This document shows, in pieces, positions 39,954 to 48,978 of a stretch of DNA of 49,250 bases. Each line of letters begins with the position of its first letter. Position 1 is the stretch's first letter. Source of the stretch: an uncultured Oscillospiraceae bacterium (GTDB lineage Bacteria; Bacillota; Clostridia; Oscillospirales; Oscillospiraceae). Both the position numbers and the translations under genes were made by a program. Under the pieces are notes generated by a model, which had not been told where the DNA came from, did not search any database, and saw nothing but the letters and a program-made list of their open reading frames with translations. Location of the stretch: positions 1-49,250 of the forward strand of contig CAMVRT010000016.1 of NCBI GenBank assembly GCA_947169975.1, in the 5' to 3' direction.

Positions 39954-41540
39954 TTATCGGACGTGCAGAAAATCGGCGATCTTTTCGCCGTTGGGCAGGG
40001 AAACGATATCCTCCCGCCGCACGGCGCCTGTTGCCAGCGCCAGCGCCGCATATACGGCGGCCGCCATCAGCACCGTCAGCGCGGCGGCGGGACGGGGCGA
40101 TACGGCGCGGCTGATGAGGCCGAAAACAGCGCGGGCGGCAACGGCCATGACGGCGGTGGCTGCCGCCGGACGGAGAAAGACGGACAGATAACCGGGCTTT
40201 TCCGGCACGGTGCGCGCCACGGCCATGAGGTTCAGCACGGCGATGAGCCCGTAGCACAGCAGGGTGCTCCAGGCGGCGCCCCGGATGCCGATGGCGCTGT
40301 TCCCCACCAGCAGGTAATTGGAGATGATCTTGGTCAGGCCGCCGATGAGCAGCGTCCACAGGGGAATGTCCTCCCGCCCGTGGGCCTGGAGCAGACCGTT
40401 GGTCAGGGCCATGATGCACACAAACACGCTGGCGATGCCCAGCACGGTGAGATGCCCGGCGGCGGCTGCGGCGGTCCGGGGGATGTCGGGGTACAGCAGA
40501 TCCATCAGCGGACGGGCCAGTACGCTGAGCCCCACGCCCAGGGGCAGGGCCAGCAGGGCGGTGAATCGGAAGGCGGCGGCGGTGTGGCGCCGGGCGGAGG
40601 CGGCGTCATGCCGGGCCCGTGCGGCGCTGACGGCGGGGATGAGACTGATGGTCATGGGGGCGATGAAGGCCGCCGGCAGGGTAAACAGGTTGAGGGCGTA
40701 GGTGTACTCGCCGTAGAGGGCGGCGGCCTGCGCCTGGGTCCAGCCGGAGCCCTGCAGGGTGCCCAGCACCAGAGCGGTGTCCAGCAGGGTGATAAGGCTC
40801 ATGCCGCAGGCGCCGGCGGTGATGGGCACGCCGGTGCGCAGCAGGCGGCGGAGGATGGCCCGGCGGCTCTGGGGCACGTCCCGGGAGGGACGGCGATAGC
40901 GGCGGCCCAGCAGATAGAAGGCCAGCGCCAGCAGCGCCAGGGCTGTGGCCACGGTGACGCCGCCGATGGCGCCGGCGGCGGCGATATGGCGGGGGAAGCC
41001 CCGGCGCAGCAGATACCAGGCCAGGAAGTAGCCTGCGATCGCCTTGGCGAGGGACTCGACGATCTCACTGGCGGCGGTGGGCTTCATGTTGCCCTGGCCC
41101 TGGGTGAAGCCCCGGATGGGAGCCATGAGGCACACGAACAGCACCGCCGGAGCCAGCACCTGCACGGCGGTCCGGGCCGGCGTGTCGTGGAGCAGGGCGC
41201 TCAGCGGACCGGACAGAAGAAACATGGCGGCGCTGCTGACGGCGCCCAGGGTCAGAAACAGGCCCAGCGCCACGCGGAAGATGCGGTGCTTCTGGTTTTC
41301 CAGCCCCAGGGCCTCCGCCTCGGACACCATGCGGCTCATGGCCAGAGGCAGTCCGGCGGTGGACAGGGTCAGCAGCAGGCGGTAGATATTATAGGCGGCG
41401 TAGAAATGGGCCATGCCCTCGCTGTCCAGCAGATTCCCCAGGGGGATCTTGTACAGCGCGCCGATGACCTTGGTGACGGCGATGGTGGCCGTCAGGATCA
41501 TGGCGCCGCTCAAAAAGCTCTGCCGTCTCGCCTTGCCCAT
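39954..41540 (-). CDS. spoVB: Polysaccharide/lipid II flippase-type membrane protein, SpoVB-like
   Basis: 528 aa with about 14 membrane helices. It starts MGKARRQSFLSGAMILTATI, the common opening of the SpoVB/YtgP branch of the MOP (MurJ/MATE-like) superfamily, followed by GALYKIPLGNLL and a GLPLAMSRMVSEA loop. SpoVB is needed for spore cortex synthesis, presumably by moving lipid-linked precursors. The position next to mazG and yabO-P-Q matches spoVB (yabM) in Bacillus. An imperfect hairpin (39928-39952) overlaps the region between its stop and mazG but lacks a T-run. Confidence 0.92.
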   Translation of the reverse strand: MGKARRQSFLSGAMILTATIAVTKVIGALYKIPLGNLLDSEGMAHFYAAYNIYRLLLTLSTAGLPLAMSRMVSEAEALGLENQKHRIFRVALGLFLTLGAVSSAAMFLLSGPLSALLHDTPARTAVQVLAPAVLFVCLMAPIRGFTQGQGNMKPTAASEIVESLAKAIAGYFLAWYLLRRGFPRHIAAAGAIGGVTVATALALLALAFYLLGRRYRRPSRDVPQSRRAILRRLLRTGVPITAGACGMSLITLLDTALVLGTLQGSGWTQAQAAALYGEYTYALNLFTLPAAFIAPMTISLIPAVSAARARHDAASARRHTAAAFRFTALLALPLGVGLSVLARPLMDLLYPDIPRTAAAAAGHLTVLGIASVFVCIMALTNGLLQAHGREDIPLWTLLIGGLTKIISNYLLVGNSAIGIRGAAWSTLLCYGLIAVLNLMAVARTVPEKPGYLSVFLRPAAATAVMAVAARAVFGLISRAVSPRPAAALTVLMAAAVYAALALATGAVRREDIVSLPNGEKIADFLHVR

Positions 41541-41561
41541 GTACGCCTCCTTTCTTTTATC

Positions 41562-43046
41562 TCAACAGTCCCGCAGCAGCTCCTCGTGGAACTGCCGGAA
41601 GGCCTCCAGATTTTCACGGAGCTTTTCCGGGCGGGTGATGTACTCGTTGGGGTACTTGGCGTGGAACACCCGGCTGATGCGGTTGCCCTTGGGGTCCACC
41701 ATCTTGGTGGAGCCGCCGGCACCCAGCGACAGGATGCTGTGGAGCTCCTCCATGATGTAGATATTATACAGGCCTTCTGCCCCGGGTATGCACCAGCCCA
41801 CGTTTTCAAAGCTGCCGGACATGTATTTCTGCCGGTAGAGGTAGTAGGGGACAAAGCCGTGGCCGCGGAGGGTGGGGCCGGCGTAGTCCAGCATCTCCCC
41901 CACCGCCTCCGGCGCGGGGATGCGCAGCCCCTCCAGCAGGATGCGGCTGCCCTTCTTCAGCGCCAGGGTGTGGACGGTGATGTTGTCGGCACCGTAGGTG
42001 AGACACTTGTCCAGGGTTCGGCGGAAGCCCTCCGGCGTGTCCTCCGGCAGTCCCGCGATGAGATCCATGTTCACGTGGGGGAAGCCCATGGAGGCGGCGA
42101 GAGCCATAGCCTCCTCGATGTCCCTGGCGCTGTGGCGGCGGCCGATGGCGGAGAGCACATTGTCCTCCAGGGACTGGGGATTGACGCTGATGCGGTCGGC
42201 GCCGTGATCCAGCAGCACCTGCAGCTTGTCCCGGGTGATGGTGTCCGGCCGCCCCGCCTCGATGCAGTACTCCACGCAGCCGCTGAGATCGAAGGAGCGG
42301 TTCAGGTGGGTCAGCAGCCGGTCCATCTGCTGCGCCGTCAGGGTGGTGGGGGTGCCGCCGCCCATGTAGAAGGACTTGATGCGCAGGCCGGTCTCCTTCA
42401 CCATCTGCGCCGCCTCGGTGATCTCCCGGCACAGCACGTCCAGATAGGGCTCGATCATGTGGAACGATTTTTCCACCGACGCCGACACGAAGCTGCAGTA
42501 GGCGCAGCGGGTGGGGCAGAAGGGGATGCCCACATAGAGGGAGATGTCGTTGGGCAGGAGATCCGCCTTGGCCCGGAGACCGGCCTGGGCCGTCTCAATG
42601 GCCAGCTGGCGGCGCTCGGGGGCCACATAATAGGTTTTGTCCAGGATCCGGTCCACCTGCCGGGGGGACTTGCCCTCCAGCAGGAACCGCTCGGCCAGCT
42701 TGCCGGGGCGGATGCCGGTGAGAGCACCCCAGGTGGGCGTCACGCCGGTGACGGCCCGGGCAGCCTTGAAGAAGCTGAGCTTCACCGCCTTCTGCCGCCG
42801 CCGCTCCGCCTCGTAGGGATCGGAACCGTCGCCCACGGCGGTGCGGGAAAGGCCACGGGCGGTTTTGCCGTGCCAGTGGATCTCGGTGACGGCGGTATAG
42901 AAGGTTTTTCCGGCAGTCAGGCGCACGGTGGCGGCGCTGTCCTCGGCTGCGTCCGGGTCATATACGGGGCGCTCGTCGGGGAAGAAGGCCAGCAGGCTCT
43001 GCTCCACCGCGTAGCGCTGATCGTGGCCGTGAAAAATCAGTTTCAT
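41562..43046 (-). CDS. hemZ: Coproporphyrinogen III dehydrogenase-type radical SAM protein HemZ
   Basis: 494 aa. An N-terminal HemZ-specific domain (about 1-165) precedes the radical SAM core with the cluster motif CPTRCAYC at about residue 183, where CX3CX2C is followed by SF as in HemN. Then GGGTPT, the IEAGRPDTI segment and MDLIAGLPEDT. HemZ is the oxygen-independent enzyme related to HemN. The family also includes HemW-like heme chaperones, so coproporphyrinogen oxidase activity is probable but not proven. Gene ends 21 bp from spoVB. Confidence 0.9.
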   Translation of the reverse strand: MKLIFHGHDQRYAVEQSLLAFFPDERPVYDPDAAEDSAATVRLTAGKTFYTAVTEIHWHGKTARGLSRTAVGDGSDPYEAERRRQKAVKLSFFKAARAVTGVTPTWGALTGIRPGKLAERFLLEGKSPRQVDRILDKTYYVAPERRQLAIETAQAGLRAKADLLPNDISLYVGIPFCPTRCAYCSFVSASVEKSFHMIEPYLDVLCREITEAAQMVKETGLRIKSFYMGGGTPTTLTAQQMDRLLTHLNRSFDLSGCVEYCIEAGRPDTITRDKLQVLLDHGADRISVNPQSLEDNVLSAIGRRHSARDIEEAMALAASMGFPHVNMDLIAGLPEDTPEGFRRTLDKCLTYGADNITVHTLALKKGSRILLEGLRIPAPEAVGEMLDYAGPTLRGHGFVPYYLYRQKYMSGSFENVGWCIPGAEGLYNIYIMEELHSILSLGAGGSTKMVDPKGNRISRVFHAKYPNEYITRPEKLRENLEAFRQFHEELLRDC

Positions 43047-43095
43047 AGCGAAGTATCCTCATCAAAAAGCGGGCGTGTGCAAAATGCTTTGCATC

Positions 43096-43197
43096 CGTCA
43101 TTCCGAGCCGGTGACTGGAGTCACCGGCGTGGGAATCCGTCCCCTTTTGCCGGAAAAACGGATTGCCACGGCCCCGCCGGGGCCTCGCAATGACAGG
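43096..43197. repeat. Two REP-like units in opposite orientation
   Basis: First unit 43096-43140 (CGTCATTCCGAG ... GGGAATCCG with a GC palindrome), second unit 43159-43197 (CGGATTGCCACG ... CTCGCAATGACAGG). Head-to-head pairing like this forms a BIME-type array. Same family as 19914-19950 and 48879-48917. Confidence 0.7.
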
Positions 43198-43233
43198 CGC
43201 GAGGCCTTTCACAACACGCCCTTTCGTTGGTTT

Positions 43234-43854
43234 TTACAAAGTCAGTCCCCGCTTGAGATAGGGGTTGAACCGGCGCTCAAAGTCCAGCTCGGACTGCTCC
43301 TCGTGGCCGGGGAGTACGCGGTAATTGCCCGCCAGACGGCCCAGACGGCCCAGGGACTGGAGAATGTCCGGATAGCTGCCGTCGGGGAAATCGGTGCGGC
43401 CGCAGGAGCCCCGGAACAGGGTGTCGCCGGAGAAGATGACGCCGTCCGTGATGAGGCACACGGAGCCCCGGGAGTGGCCGGGCGTGGCCCACACGGTGAG
43501 CGTGATGCCGCCCACATTTACGGTGTCGCCCTCGGCGTAGTAGCGCTGGTTATGATCGTCCAGCCGGGGGAACTTCAGGTCGTTGCGGACACCGGGATCC
43601 ACCGTGTCCAGGCGATGGATATAGACGGGCACGTCCGGGTGGTGGGCCAGCAGACCGCGGACGCCGCTGCAGTGGTCGAAATGGCCGTGGGTCAGCAGGA
43701 TCATCTGCAGCTCGCAGCCGGACCGGGCCACCATCTGCTCCAGTCGCTCCGGCTCGTCGCCGGGGTCGATGAGGGCGCAGACCTTGGCCTCCTCGTCACA
43801 GAGAAGGTAGCAGTTGGTCATAATGGGTCCCACCTGGGTGGCGTAGATCTTCAT
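43234..43854 (-). CDS. MBL-fold metallohydrolase (glyoxalase II-like)
   Basis: 206 aa. The zinc-binding HxHxDH motif is THGHFDHCSG at about residue 55. Later ligands are His in TPGHSRGSVC, Asp in FSGDTLFRGSCGR and the final His in LPGHEEQ. This is the short glyoxalase II-like branch common in Firmicutes, which may hydrolyse thioesters; the true substrate is unknown. It overlaps no neighbour and lies 12 bp downstream of dtd, so it is cotranscribed with dtd and rsh. Confidence 0.92.
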   Translation of the reverse strand: MKIYATQVGPIMTNCYLLCDEEAKVCALIDPGDEPERLEQMVARSGCELQMILLTHGHFDHCSGVRGLLAHHPDVPVYIHRLDTVDPGVRNDLKFPRLDDHNQRYYAEGDTVNVGGITLTVWATPGHSRGSVCLITDGVIFSGDTLFRGSCGRTDFPDGSYPDILQSLGRLGRLAGNYRVLPGHEEQSELDFERRFNPYLKRGLTL

Positions 43855-43866
43855 AGGGCGTTCTCC

Positions 43867-44313
43867 TTATAGTTGGTCTGTGTCCACGACCAGCGTCACA
43901 GGGCCGTCGTTCACCGACTCCACCTGCATATCCGCGCCGAACTCGCCGGTCTCCACGTGGAAGCCCTTGTCCCGGCAGGCCTGCACGAACTTCTCATACA
44001 GGGGGATGGCCAGCTCCGGCCGCGCCGCGGCCAGATACTCCGGCCGGCGGCCCTTTTTGCAGTTGCCGTACAGGGTGAACTGGGAGATCACCAGGATCTC
44101 GCCGCCCACGTCCGTGAGGCTCCAGTTCATCTTGTCGTTGTCGTCGTCAAAGATCCGCAGGCCGGTGAGCTTGTCCGCCAGCTTGAGGCACTGGGCCTCG
44201 GTGTCGTTCTGGCCCACACCCAGCAGGATGAGAAAGCCCTTGCCGATCTGTCCGGCCACACGGCCGTCGATGGACACGCTGGCGCGGCTGACACGGGTCA
44301 ATACTGCTCGCAT
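43867..44313 (-). CDS. dtd: D-aminoacyl-tRNA deacylase
   Basis: 148 aa from ATG 44313 (MRAVLTRVSRASVSIDG). Conserved active-site elements SQFTLYGN (with the Gln and Phe of the SQxxL motif) and the NDGPVTL motif carrying the cross-subunit Gly-x-Pro-type loop are visible. It removes D-amino acids and glycine from mischarged tRNA. Downstream of rsh by 23 bp, as in many Firmicutes. Confidence 0.96.
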   Translation of the reverse strand: MRAVLTRVSRASVSIDGRVAGQIGKGFLILLGVGQNDTEAQCLKLADKLTGLRIFDDDNDKMNWSLTDVGGEILVISQFTLYGNCKKGRRPEYLAAARPELAIPLYEKFVQACRDKGFHVETGEFGADMQVESVNDGPVTLVVDTDQL

Positions 44314-44336
44314 AGTCGTTGCTCCTTCTTGCGAAG

Positions 44337-46532
44337 TTATTTCGCAGGTCTGCTGACCCGGCTGACGCCGGAGAGCTGCTCCAGCCGGCGCATGACGGTT
44401 TTCAGCTGCTCGCTGTCGGTGACGATGACGTCCATGGTCACCAGCACGGAGCCGTCGGGGATGATCTGGGCACTGAGCCCGCGGAACTGGGTTCTGGTGG
44501 AGGAGATCACAGTGGAGACGTCCACCATCAGACCCGGACGGTCCTTGGACACCACCTCCAGGGTGGTCTGGTACTGGCCGCCGGACTTCTCCGCCCAGCT
44601 GACCTTGATCCACCGGCCTTCTTCGCTGCCGCTCCGGCGCTCCGGCGCGGCGTTGGGACAGTCGGCGCGGTGAACGGACACGCCACTGCCCCGGGTGATG
44701 AAGCCCACCACCTCGTCGCCGGGGACGGGGGTGCAGCACTTGGCCAGCTTCACCAGGCAGTTGTCAATGCCCTCCACCACGATGCCGTGGTTGCCGGGCA
44801 CGTGGCGTTCCGGGCCTGTCTTCTCGCTCTCACCGGTCTCGCTCTCCCCGGCGGGGGTGTTCTGGCGGGCGCGGAGGATGTGGTTGATCTCCTCCCGCAG
44901 GCGGCCCACCAGCTTCAGAGCGGTGACGCCGCCGTAGCCGATGGCGGCGTACATGTCGTCCAGGGAGTTATAGCCCGCCTTATCCAGCACGGCGGGGAGG
45001 TTTTCCTCATTTGTCAGCTCCTTGAGACTGATGCCCACCCGGCGCAGCTCGGACTCGAAGGAGGCCTTGCCGCTCACGATGTTCTCGTCGCGCCGCTCCT
45101 TCTTGAACCACTGGCGGATCTTGCTGCGGGCGTTGCTGGATTTGGCGATCTTCAGCCAGTCCCGGCTGGGACCGTGGGCGGAGGGGGAGGTCTCCACCTC
45201 CACCACGTCGCCGTTTTGCAGCTTGTGGTCGAACTGCACGATGCGGCCGTTGACCTTGGCGGCCACCATATGGTTGCCCACCTGGGAGTGGATGGTATAG
45301 GCGAAGTCAATGGGCGTTGCGCCGGCAGGCAGGTTGATGACGTCGCCGGCGGGGGTGAACACAAACACCTCGTCGGCGAACAGATCCACCTTCAGGGAGT
45401 GGATGAACTCCTCGGCGTCAGCGCCCTCCTGGTTCTCCAGCAGACGGCGGACCCACTCGTAGTTCTTCTCGTCGCCGGCGCCCTGTCCGTTCTGCTTGTA
45501 CTTCCAGTGGGCGGCCACGCCGTACTCCGCCACCTCGTGCATCTCCCGGGTGCGGATCTGCACCTCGAAGGGGATGCCGCTCTGGCCCACCACCGTGGTG
45601 TGGAGGCTCTGGTACATGTTGGGCTTGGGGGTGCCGATATAGTCCTTGAACCGGCCCAGAATGGGGTGGTACAGGTCGTGGATGATGCCCAGCACGTTGT
45701 AGCAGTCGGCCACCGTGTCCACGATGACGCGGAAGGCGATCAGGTCGAACACGTCGCTGAGGCTCTTGTTCTGGGCGTACATCTTGCGGTAGATGCTGTA
45801 GGGATGCTTGAGACGGCCGTACACCACGCCGTCGATGCGGCCCTGGCGCAGCCGGGCCTCGATCTGGCGGCGGATGCCGTCCATGAAGCCCTCGTACTCC
45901 GCGGCCTTGGCGTCCAGCGCCTCCGTGATCTCCCGGAAGCCCACCGGATCCAGATATTTCAGGCTCAGATCCTCCAGCTCCCACTTCATCTTCTGCATGC
46001 CCAGCCGGTGGGCGATGGGGGCGTAGATCTCCATGGTCTCGTAGGACTTCTGCTTCTGCTTCTCCGGCGTCTGATACTCCATGGTGCGCATGTTGTGGAG
46101 CCGGTCGGCGATCTTGATGAGGATCACCCGGATGTCCTTGGCCATGGCCATGAGCATCTTGCGCAGATTCTCCATCTGCTCCTGCTCCTTGGAGGTGTAG
46201 TGGACGCGGGTCAGCTTGGTGACGCCCTCCACCAGATCGGCCACCGTGGGTGAGAAGAGCTTGGCGATCTCGGCGTGGGTGGCGCCGGTGTCCTCGATGG
46301 TGTCGTGGAGCAGGGCGGCGATGATGGATTCGCTGTCCAGCCGCAGCTCCTCCGCCAGAATCTGGGCCACAGCCAGAGGATGGGACACAAAGGGCGAGCC
46401 GTCCTTGCGCAGCTGCCCGTTGTGAGCGGCCACGGCGAAGTCATAGGCGGCGCGGATCTGCCGGAAGTCGGCAGACGGATTGTAGCCCCGTATGGTTTCC
46501 TCCAGATGCTGATATCTCTCTTCCAACGTCAT
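44337..46532 (-). CDS. rsh: Bifunctional (p)ppGpp synthetase/hydrolase (RSH)
   Basis: 731 aa. Hydrolase HD domain: HPLAVAQIL, LLHDTIEDT and ADRLHNMRT. Synthetase domain: DLIAFRVIVDTVADCY and the EVQIRTREMHEVAEYG motif. TGS domain (about 390-450: VFVFTPAGDVINLPAGATPIDF), helical/zinc region, and C-terminal ACT domain (VTMDVIVTDSEQL). All catalytic motifs look intact, so it is probably the main enzyme balancing alarmone in starvation. Its start overlaps recJ stop (46529-46532, ATGA). Confidence 0.95.
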   Translation of the reverse strand: MTLEERYQHLEETIRGYNPSADFRQIRAAYDFAVAAHNGQLRKDGSPFVSHPLAVAQILAEELRLDSESIIAALLHDTIEDTGATHAEIAKLFSPTVADLVEGVTKLTRVHYTSKEQEQMENLRKMLMAMAKDIRVILIKIADRLHNMRTMEYQTPEKQKQKSYETMEIYAPIAHRLGMQKMKWELEDLSLKYLDPVGFREITEALDAKAAEYEGFMDGIRRQIEARLRQGRIDGVVYGRLKHPYSIYRKMYAQNKSLSDVFDLIAFRVIVDTVADCYNVLGIIHDLYHPILGRFKDYIGTPKPNMYQSLHTTVVGQSGIPFEVQIRTREMHEVAEYGVAAHWKYKQNGQGAGDEKNYEWVRRLLENQEGADAEEFIHSLKVDLFADEVFVFTPAGDVINLPAGATPIDFAYTIHSQVGNHMVAAKVNGRIVQFDHKLQNGDVVEVETSPSAHGPSRDWLKIAKSSNARSKIRQWFKKERRDENIVSGKASFESELRRVGISLKELTNEENLPAVLDKAGYNSLDDMYAAIGYGGVTALKLVGRLREEINHILRARQNTPAGESETGESEKTGPERHVPGNHGIVVEGIDNCLVKLAKCCTPVPGDEVVGFITRGSGVSVHRADCPNAAPERRSGSEEGRWIKVSWAEKSGGQYQTTLEVVSKDRPGLMVDVSTVISSTRTQFRGLSAQIIPDGSVLVTMDVIVTDSEQLKTVMRRLEQLSGVSRVSRPAK

Positions 46533-48631
46533 AGCGCCCCACCTCCCCGATGCGGTTGATCCAGAATATCGCGCAGCCGCCGCAGATAGGGCGACTCCTC
46601 CAGGTCTACTTTGATGCCCCGGTTCGTCAAAAGTACGGTGATCTCATCGCCGCAGCGGCTCTGCGACAGCAGGCCGCGCTCCGCGAAGATCTCCAGGCAC
46701 AGAGCGGACCGGAGAAAGGCGTCGGTGCCGCCCAGGGCGGACGCCAGCATCCGCAGCAGCGGCAGATACGGTGTTGTCAGGCCGTCCGGCGGGACGGTTT
46801 TCTGCAGGGCACGCCACAGCCGCACGAACTGCTCCCGGCTGGGAATCAGGCGCATGGCCTCCTTTGGCAGTACCTGGCCGCCTGTGAGGCAGCGTTCCAG
46901 CAGCTGGAGAGACTCCTCCTCCCGGCCGCTGGGGGTCAGAGACGGACGCAGGTCCACCAGCTGGAGCTGGATGTCCCGGTTGCCCCGGAACTCGTTGATC
47001 TGCAGGTAGAAGGCGGCGTCCACCCGGCTGCCGGGCGGGCAGCCGCAGCTCTCGGCGGTGGCGGAGAAGAAGATGCCGTCAAACTGGGCGCTGCCCTTGG
47101 AAAGCCGCAGCTTCAGATGGCGGTTCTGGCCCACGTTTTGGCTGTGCTCCAGGGTGGCGCCCAGCAGGCAGAACACCGGGCGCAGATTGCCGGCGCCGTA
47201 GGGCTCCAGCGCGTCCAGCGCCTCCACCTCCTCCAGGGTGACGCGGCCGGGCTGACCGATGACCACGTCCACATCCAGACAGGAGACGGGAGTCTGGCCG
47301 CCCCGGTACTCCCGGGCGAACTGGTTGATGCGCTTGCGGAAGGCGGGGATGTTCTCCGCCTCGATGGTGAAGCCGGCGGCCAGCTCGTGTCCGCCGAAGC
47401 CCAGCAGCAGATCGGAGCAGGCCTCCAGCGCGGCAAACAGATTGAAGCCGCCCCAGCTGCGGCAGGAGCCCTTGCCCACGCTGCCGTTCAGGTGGATCAT
47501 GAAGCTGGGGCAGGAGAATTTCTCGCTGAGGCGGGAGGCCACAATGCCCACCACGCCCTGATGCCAGGTGTCGTCAGAGAGCACCAGCGCGCTGCGCTGA
47601 TCCTCGGGCAGCTCATCGATCATGGCCAGAGCCTGGGAGTAGATGCCCTGCTCCACGCTCTGGCGCTCCCGGTTCAGCTCGCACAGCTCCCGGGCCAGGG
47701 CCTCGGCCTGTACGGGATCGTCGCACAGCAGGAGATCGGCGGCCATATTCGCCGCGCCCATGCGCCCGGCGGCGTTGATCCGGGGCGCCAGCACAAAGCC
47801 GATCTGCACGGAGGTGATGGCCCGGTCCGCCAGCCCCGCCTCGTGGAGCAGGGCGTGGAGACCGATAAAGTCGGAATGGTGGATGGTGGCAAGACCCCGG
47901 GACACAATGGTGCGGTTCTCGTCGGACATCTGCATCACGTCGGCCACGGTGCCGATGGCGGCCAGGGTGCAGTAGCGGGAGAAGAGGGCCTCCTCCCGGT
48001 CCGGTCCGCCCAGAGCCAGCACCAGCTTCAGCGCCACGCCGCAGCCGGCCAGATGCTTGAAGGGATAGGGACAGTCCGGCCGGTGGGGGTCCACCACGGC
48101 CACGGCGGCGGGCAGCTCATCCTTGCACTCGTGGTGGTCGGTGACCACGGTGTCCATGCCCAGAGAGGCGGCGTAGGCCACCTCCTCCACCCCGGTGATG
48201 CCGCAGTCCACGGTGACCATCAGCCGGACGCCCTGCTGATACAGGGCGTCGATGGCGTCGGGGTTGAGGCCGTAGCCGTCCTCGATGCGGCGGGGAATAT
48301 AATGAAGCACGTCGGCGCCCCGGCTCTTGAGGTAGTCCACCAGGATCACGGTGGCGGTGATGCCGTCCACGTCGTAGTCACCGTATACGGCGATCTTCTC
48401 CCCGTCCGCAATGGCGCGGGAGACGCGCTCGGCGGCCTTGTCCATGTCCGCCATCAGCAGGGGGGAGTGATGCAGCCGGTGATCGCACAGCAGGAACTCC
48501 GAGGCGGCGGCGGGATCGCTGATGCCCCGGGAGGCCAGCACGCTGGACACCAGATAGGGATAGCCCGCGTCCATCAGCCGCGCGGCGTCATCCGGGCGCG
48601 ACGGCGCCGGATTCCACTGCTGGAATTTCAT
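46529..48631 (-). CDS. recJ: Single-strand DNA-specific exonuclease RecJ
   Basis: 700 aa. DHH superfamily: motif I YGDYDVDGITAT, motif II VDCGITG, and motif III TDHHEC. The DHHA1 domain has the GGHELAAGF motif. An OB-fold and a Firmicutes-type C-terminal extension follow. A 5'-3' exonuclease in recombination and repair. Translationally coupled to rsh downstream. A SigA-type promoter lies about 60 bp upstream of the start. Confidence 0.94.
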   Translation of the reverse strand: MKFQQWNPAPSRPDDAARLMDAGYPYLVSSVLASRGISDPAAASEFLLCDHRLHHSPLLMADMDKAAERVSRAIADGEKIAVYGDYDVDGITATVILVDYLKSRGADVLHYIPRRIEDGYGLNPDAIDALYQQGVRLMVTVDCGITGVEEVAYAASLGMDTVVTDHHECKDELPAAVAVVDPHRPDCPYPFKHLAGCGVALKLVLALGGPDREEALFSRYCTLAAIGTVADVMQMSDENRTIVSRGLATIHHSDFIGLHALLHEAGLADRAITSVQIGFVLAPRINAAGRMGAANMAADLLLCDDPVQAEALARELCELNRERQSVEQGIYSQALAMIDELPEDQRSALVLSDDTWHQGVVGIVASRLSEKFSCPSFMIHLNGSVGKGSCRSWGGFNLFAALEACSDLLLGFGGHELAAGFTIEAENIPAFRKRINQFAREYRGGQTPVSCLDVDVVIGQPGRVTLEEVEALDALEPYGAGNLRPVFCLLGATLEHSQNVGQNRHLKLRLSKGSAQFDGIFFSATAESCGCPPGSRVDAAFYLQINEFRGNRDIQLQLVDLRPSLTPSGREEESLQLLERCLTGGQVLPKEAMRLIPSREQFVRLWRALQKTVPPDGLTTPYLPLLRMLASALGGTDAFLRSALCLEIFAERGLLSQSRCGDEITVLLTNRGIKVDLEESPYLRRLRDILDQPHRGGGAL

Positions 48632-48689
48632 GGTGTGCAGGCCTCCCCTCTCAAAGGTTAATATTACCGGAGTTTACTGATAATAGCTT

Positions 48690-48718
48690 ATTATAACACA
48701 ATCAAAACGGTGCGTAAA
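48690..48718 (-). promoter_or_regulatory. Promoter of the recJ-rsh-dtd-MBL operon
   Basis: Minus strand: TTTACG (48713-48718), 17-bp spacer, TATAAT (48690-48695). Confidence 0.6.
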
Positions 48719-48763
48719 GAATATTTCCCCTGAATCGGCCGGGAAATTGGCAGAATTTACGCG

Positions 48764-48872
48764 TTGCACCGCAGGACGGCGTCTGCTATCATTAAACCGT
48801 CCTCCGGCGCACGAAAGAGAGAGAAACGCGCCCTGCCTTTCCGGCGGGGCGCATCGTGCGCTGTGAGGACGG
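48764..48872 (+). ncRNA. Candidate small structured RNA with its own promoter
   Basis: A plus-strand promoter, TTGCAC (48764-48769), 17 bp, TATCAT (48787-48792), leads directly into a nested stem: CCGTCCTC/GAGGACGG (48797-48804 with 48865-48872), GCGCACG/CGTGCGC (48807-48813 with 48855-48861), then GCGCCCTGCC/GGCGGGGCGC (48828-48837 with 48843-48852). A 14-nt purine-rich bulge lies at 48814-48827. No gene follows on that strand. No known RNA family recognised. Confidence 0.4.
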
Positions 48873-48878
48873 AAAAAA

Positions 48879-48917
48879 CGGATTGCCGCGTCGCTTCGCT
48901 CCTCGCAAAGACAGAGA
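48879..48917. repeat. REP-like intergenic repeat
   Basis: CGGATTGCCGCG ... CCTCGCAAAGACAGAG; a third site of the family at 19914 and 43159, slightly diverged. Confidence 0.6.
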
Positions 48918-48932
48918 AGGCGGCAGATAAAA

Positions 48933-48960
48933 AGAGAGAGCGGCGAAGGCCGCTCTCTCT
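48933..48960 (-). terminator. Terminator of the AtoE-type gene
   Basis: 12-bp stem AGAGAGAGCGGC with loop GAAG, followed on the minus strand by TTTTTATC. Confidence 0.85.
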
Positions 48961-48978
48961 TCTGGCAGTTTGGGGATT

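Noticed and set aside
39072-43193. A 1373-codon open frame on the plus strand across mazG, spoVB and hemZ
   Set aside because: It is antisense to three well-recognised genes, has Gly/Ala/His/Gln-rich composition and no domain. Long antisense frames are expected in GC-rich coding DNA. The same applies to others at 1424-3604, 3854-5563, 16498-18489, 19970-22342 and 44319-46253.
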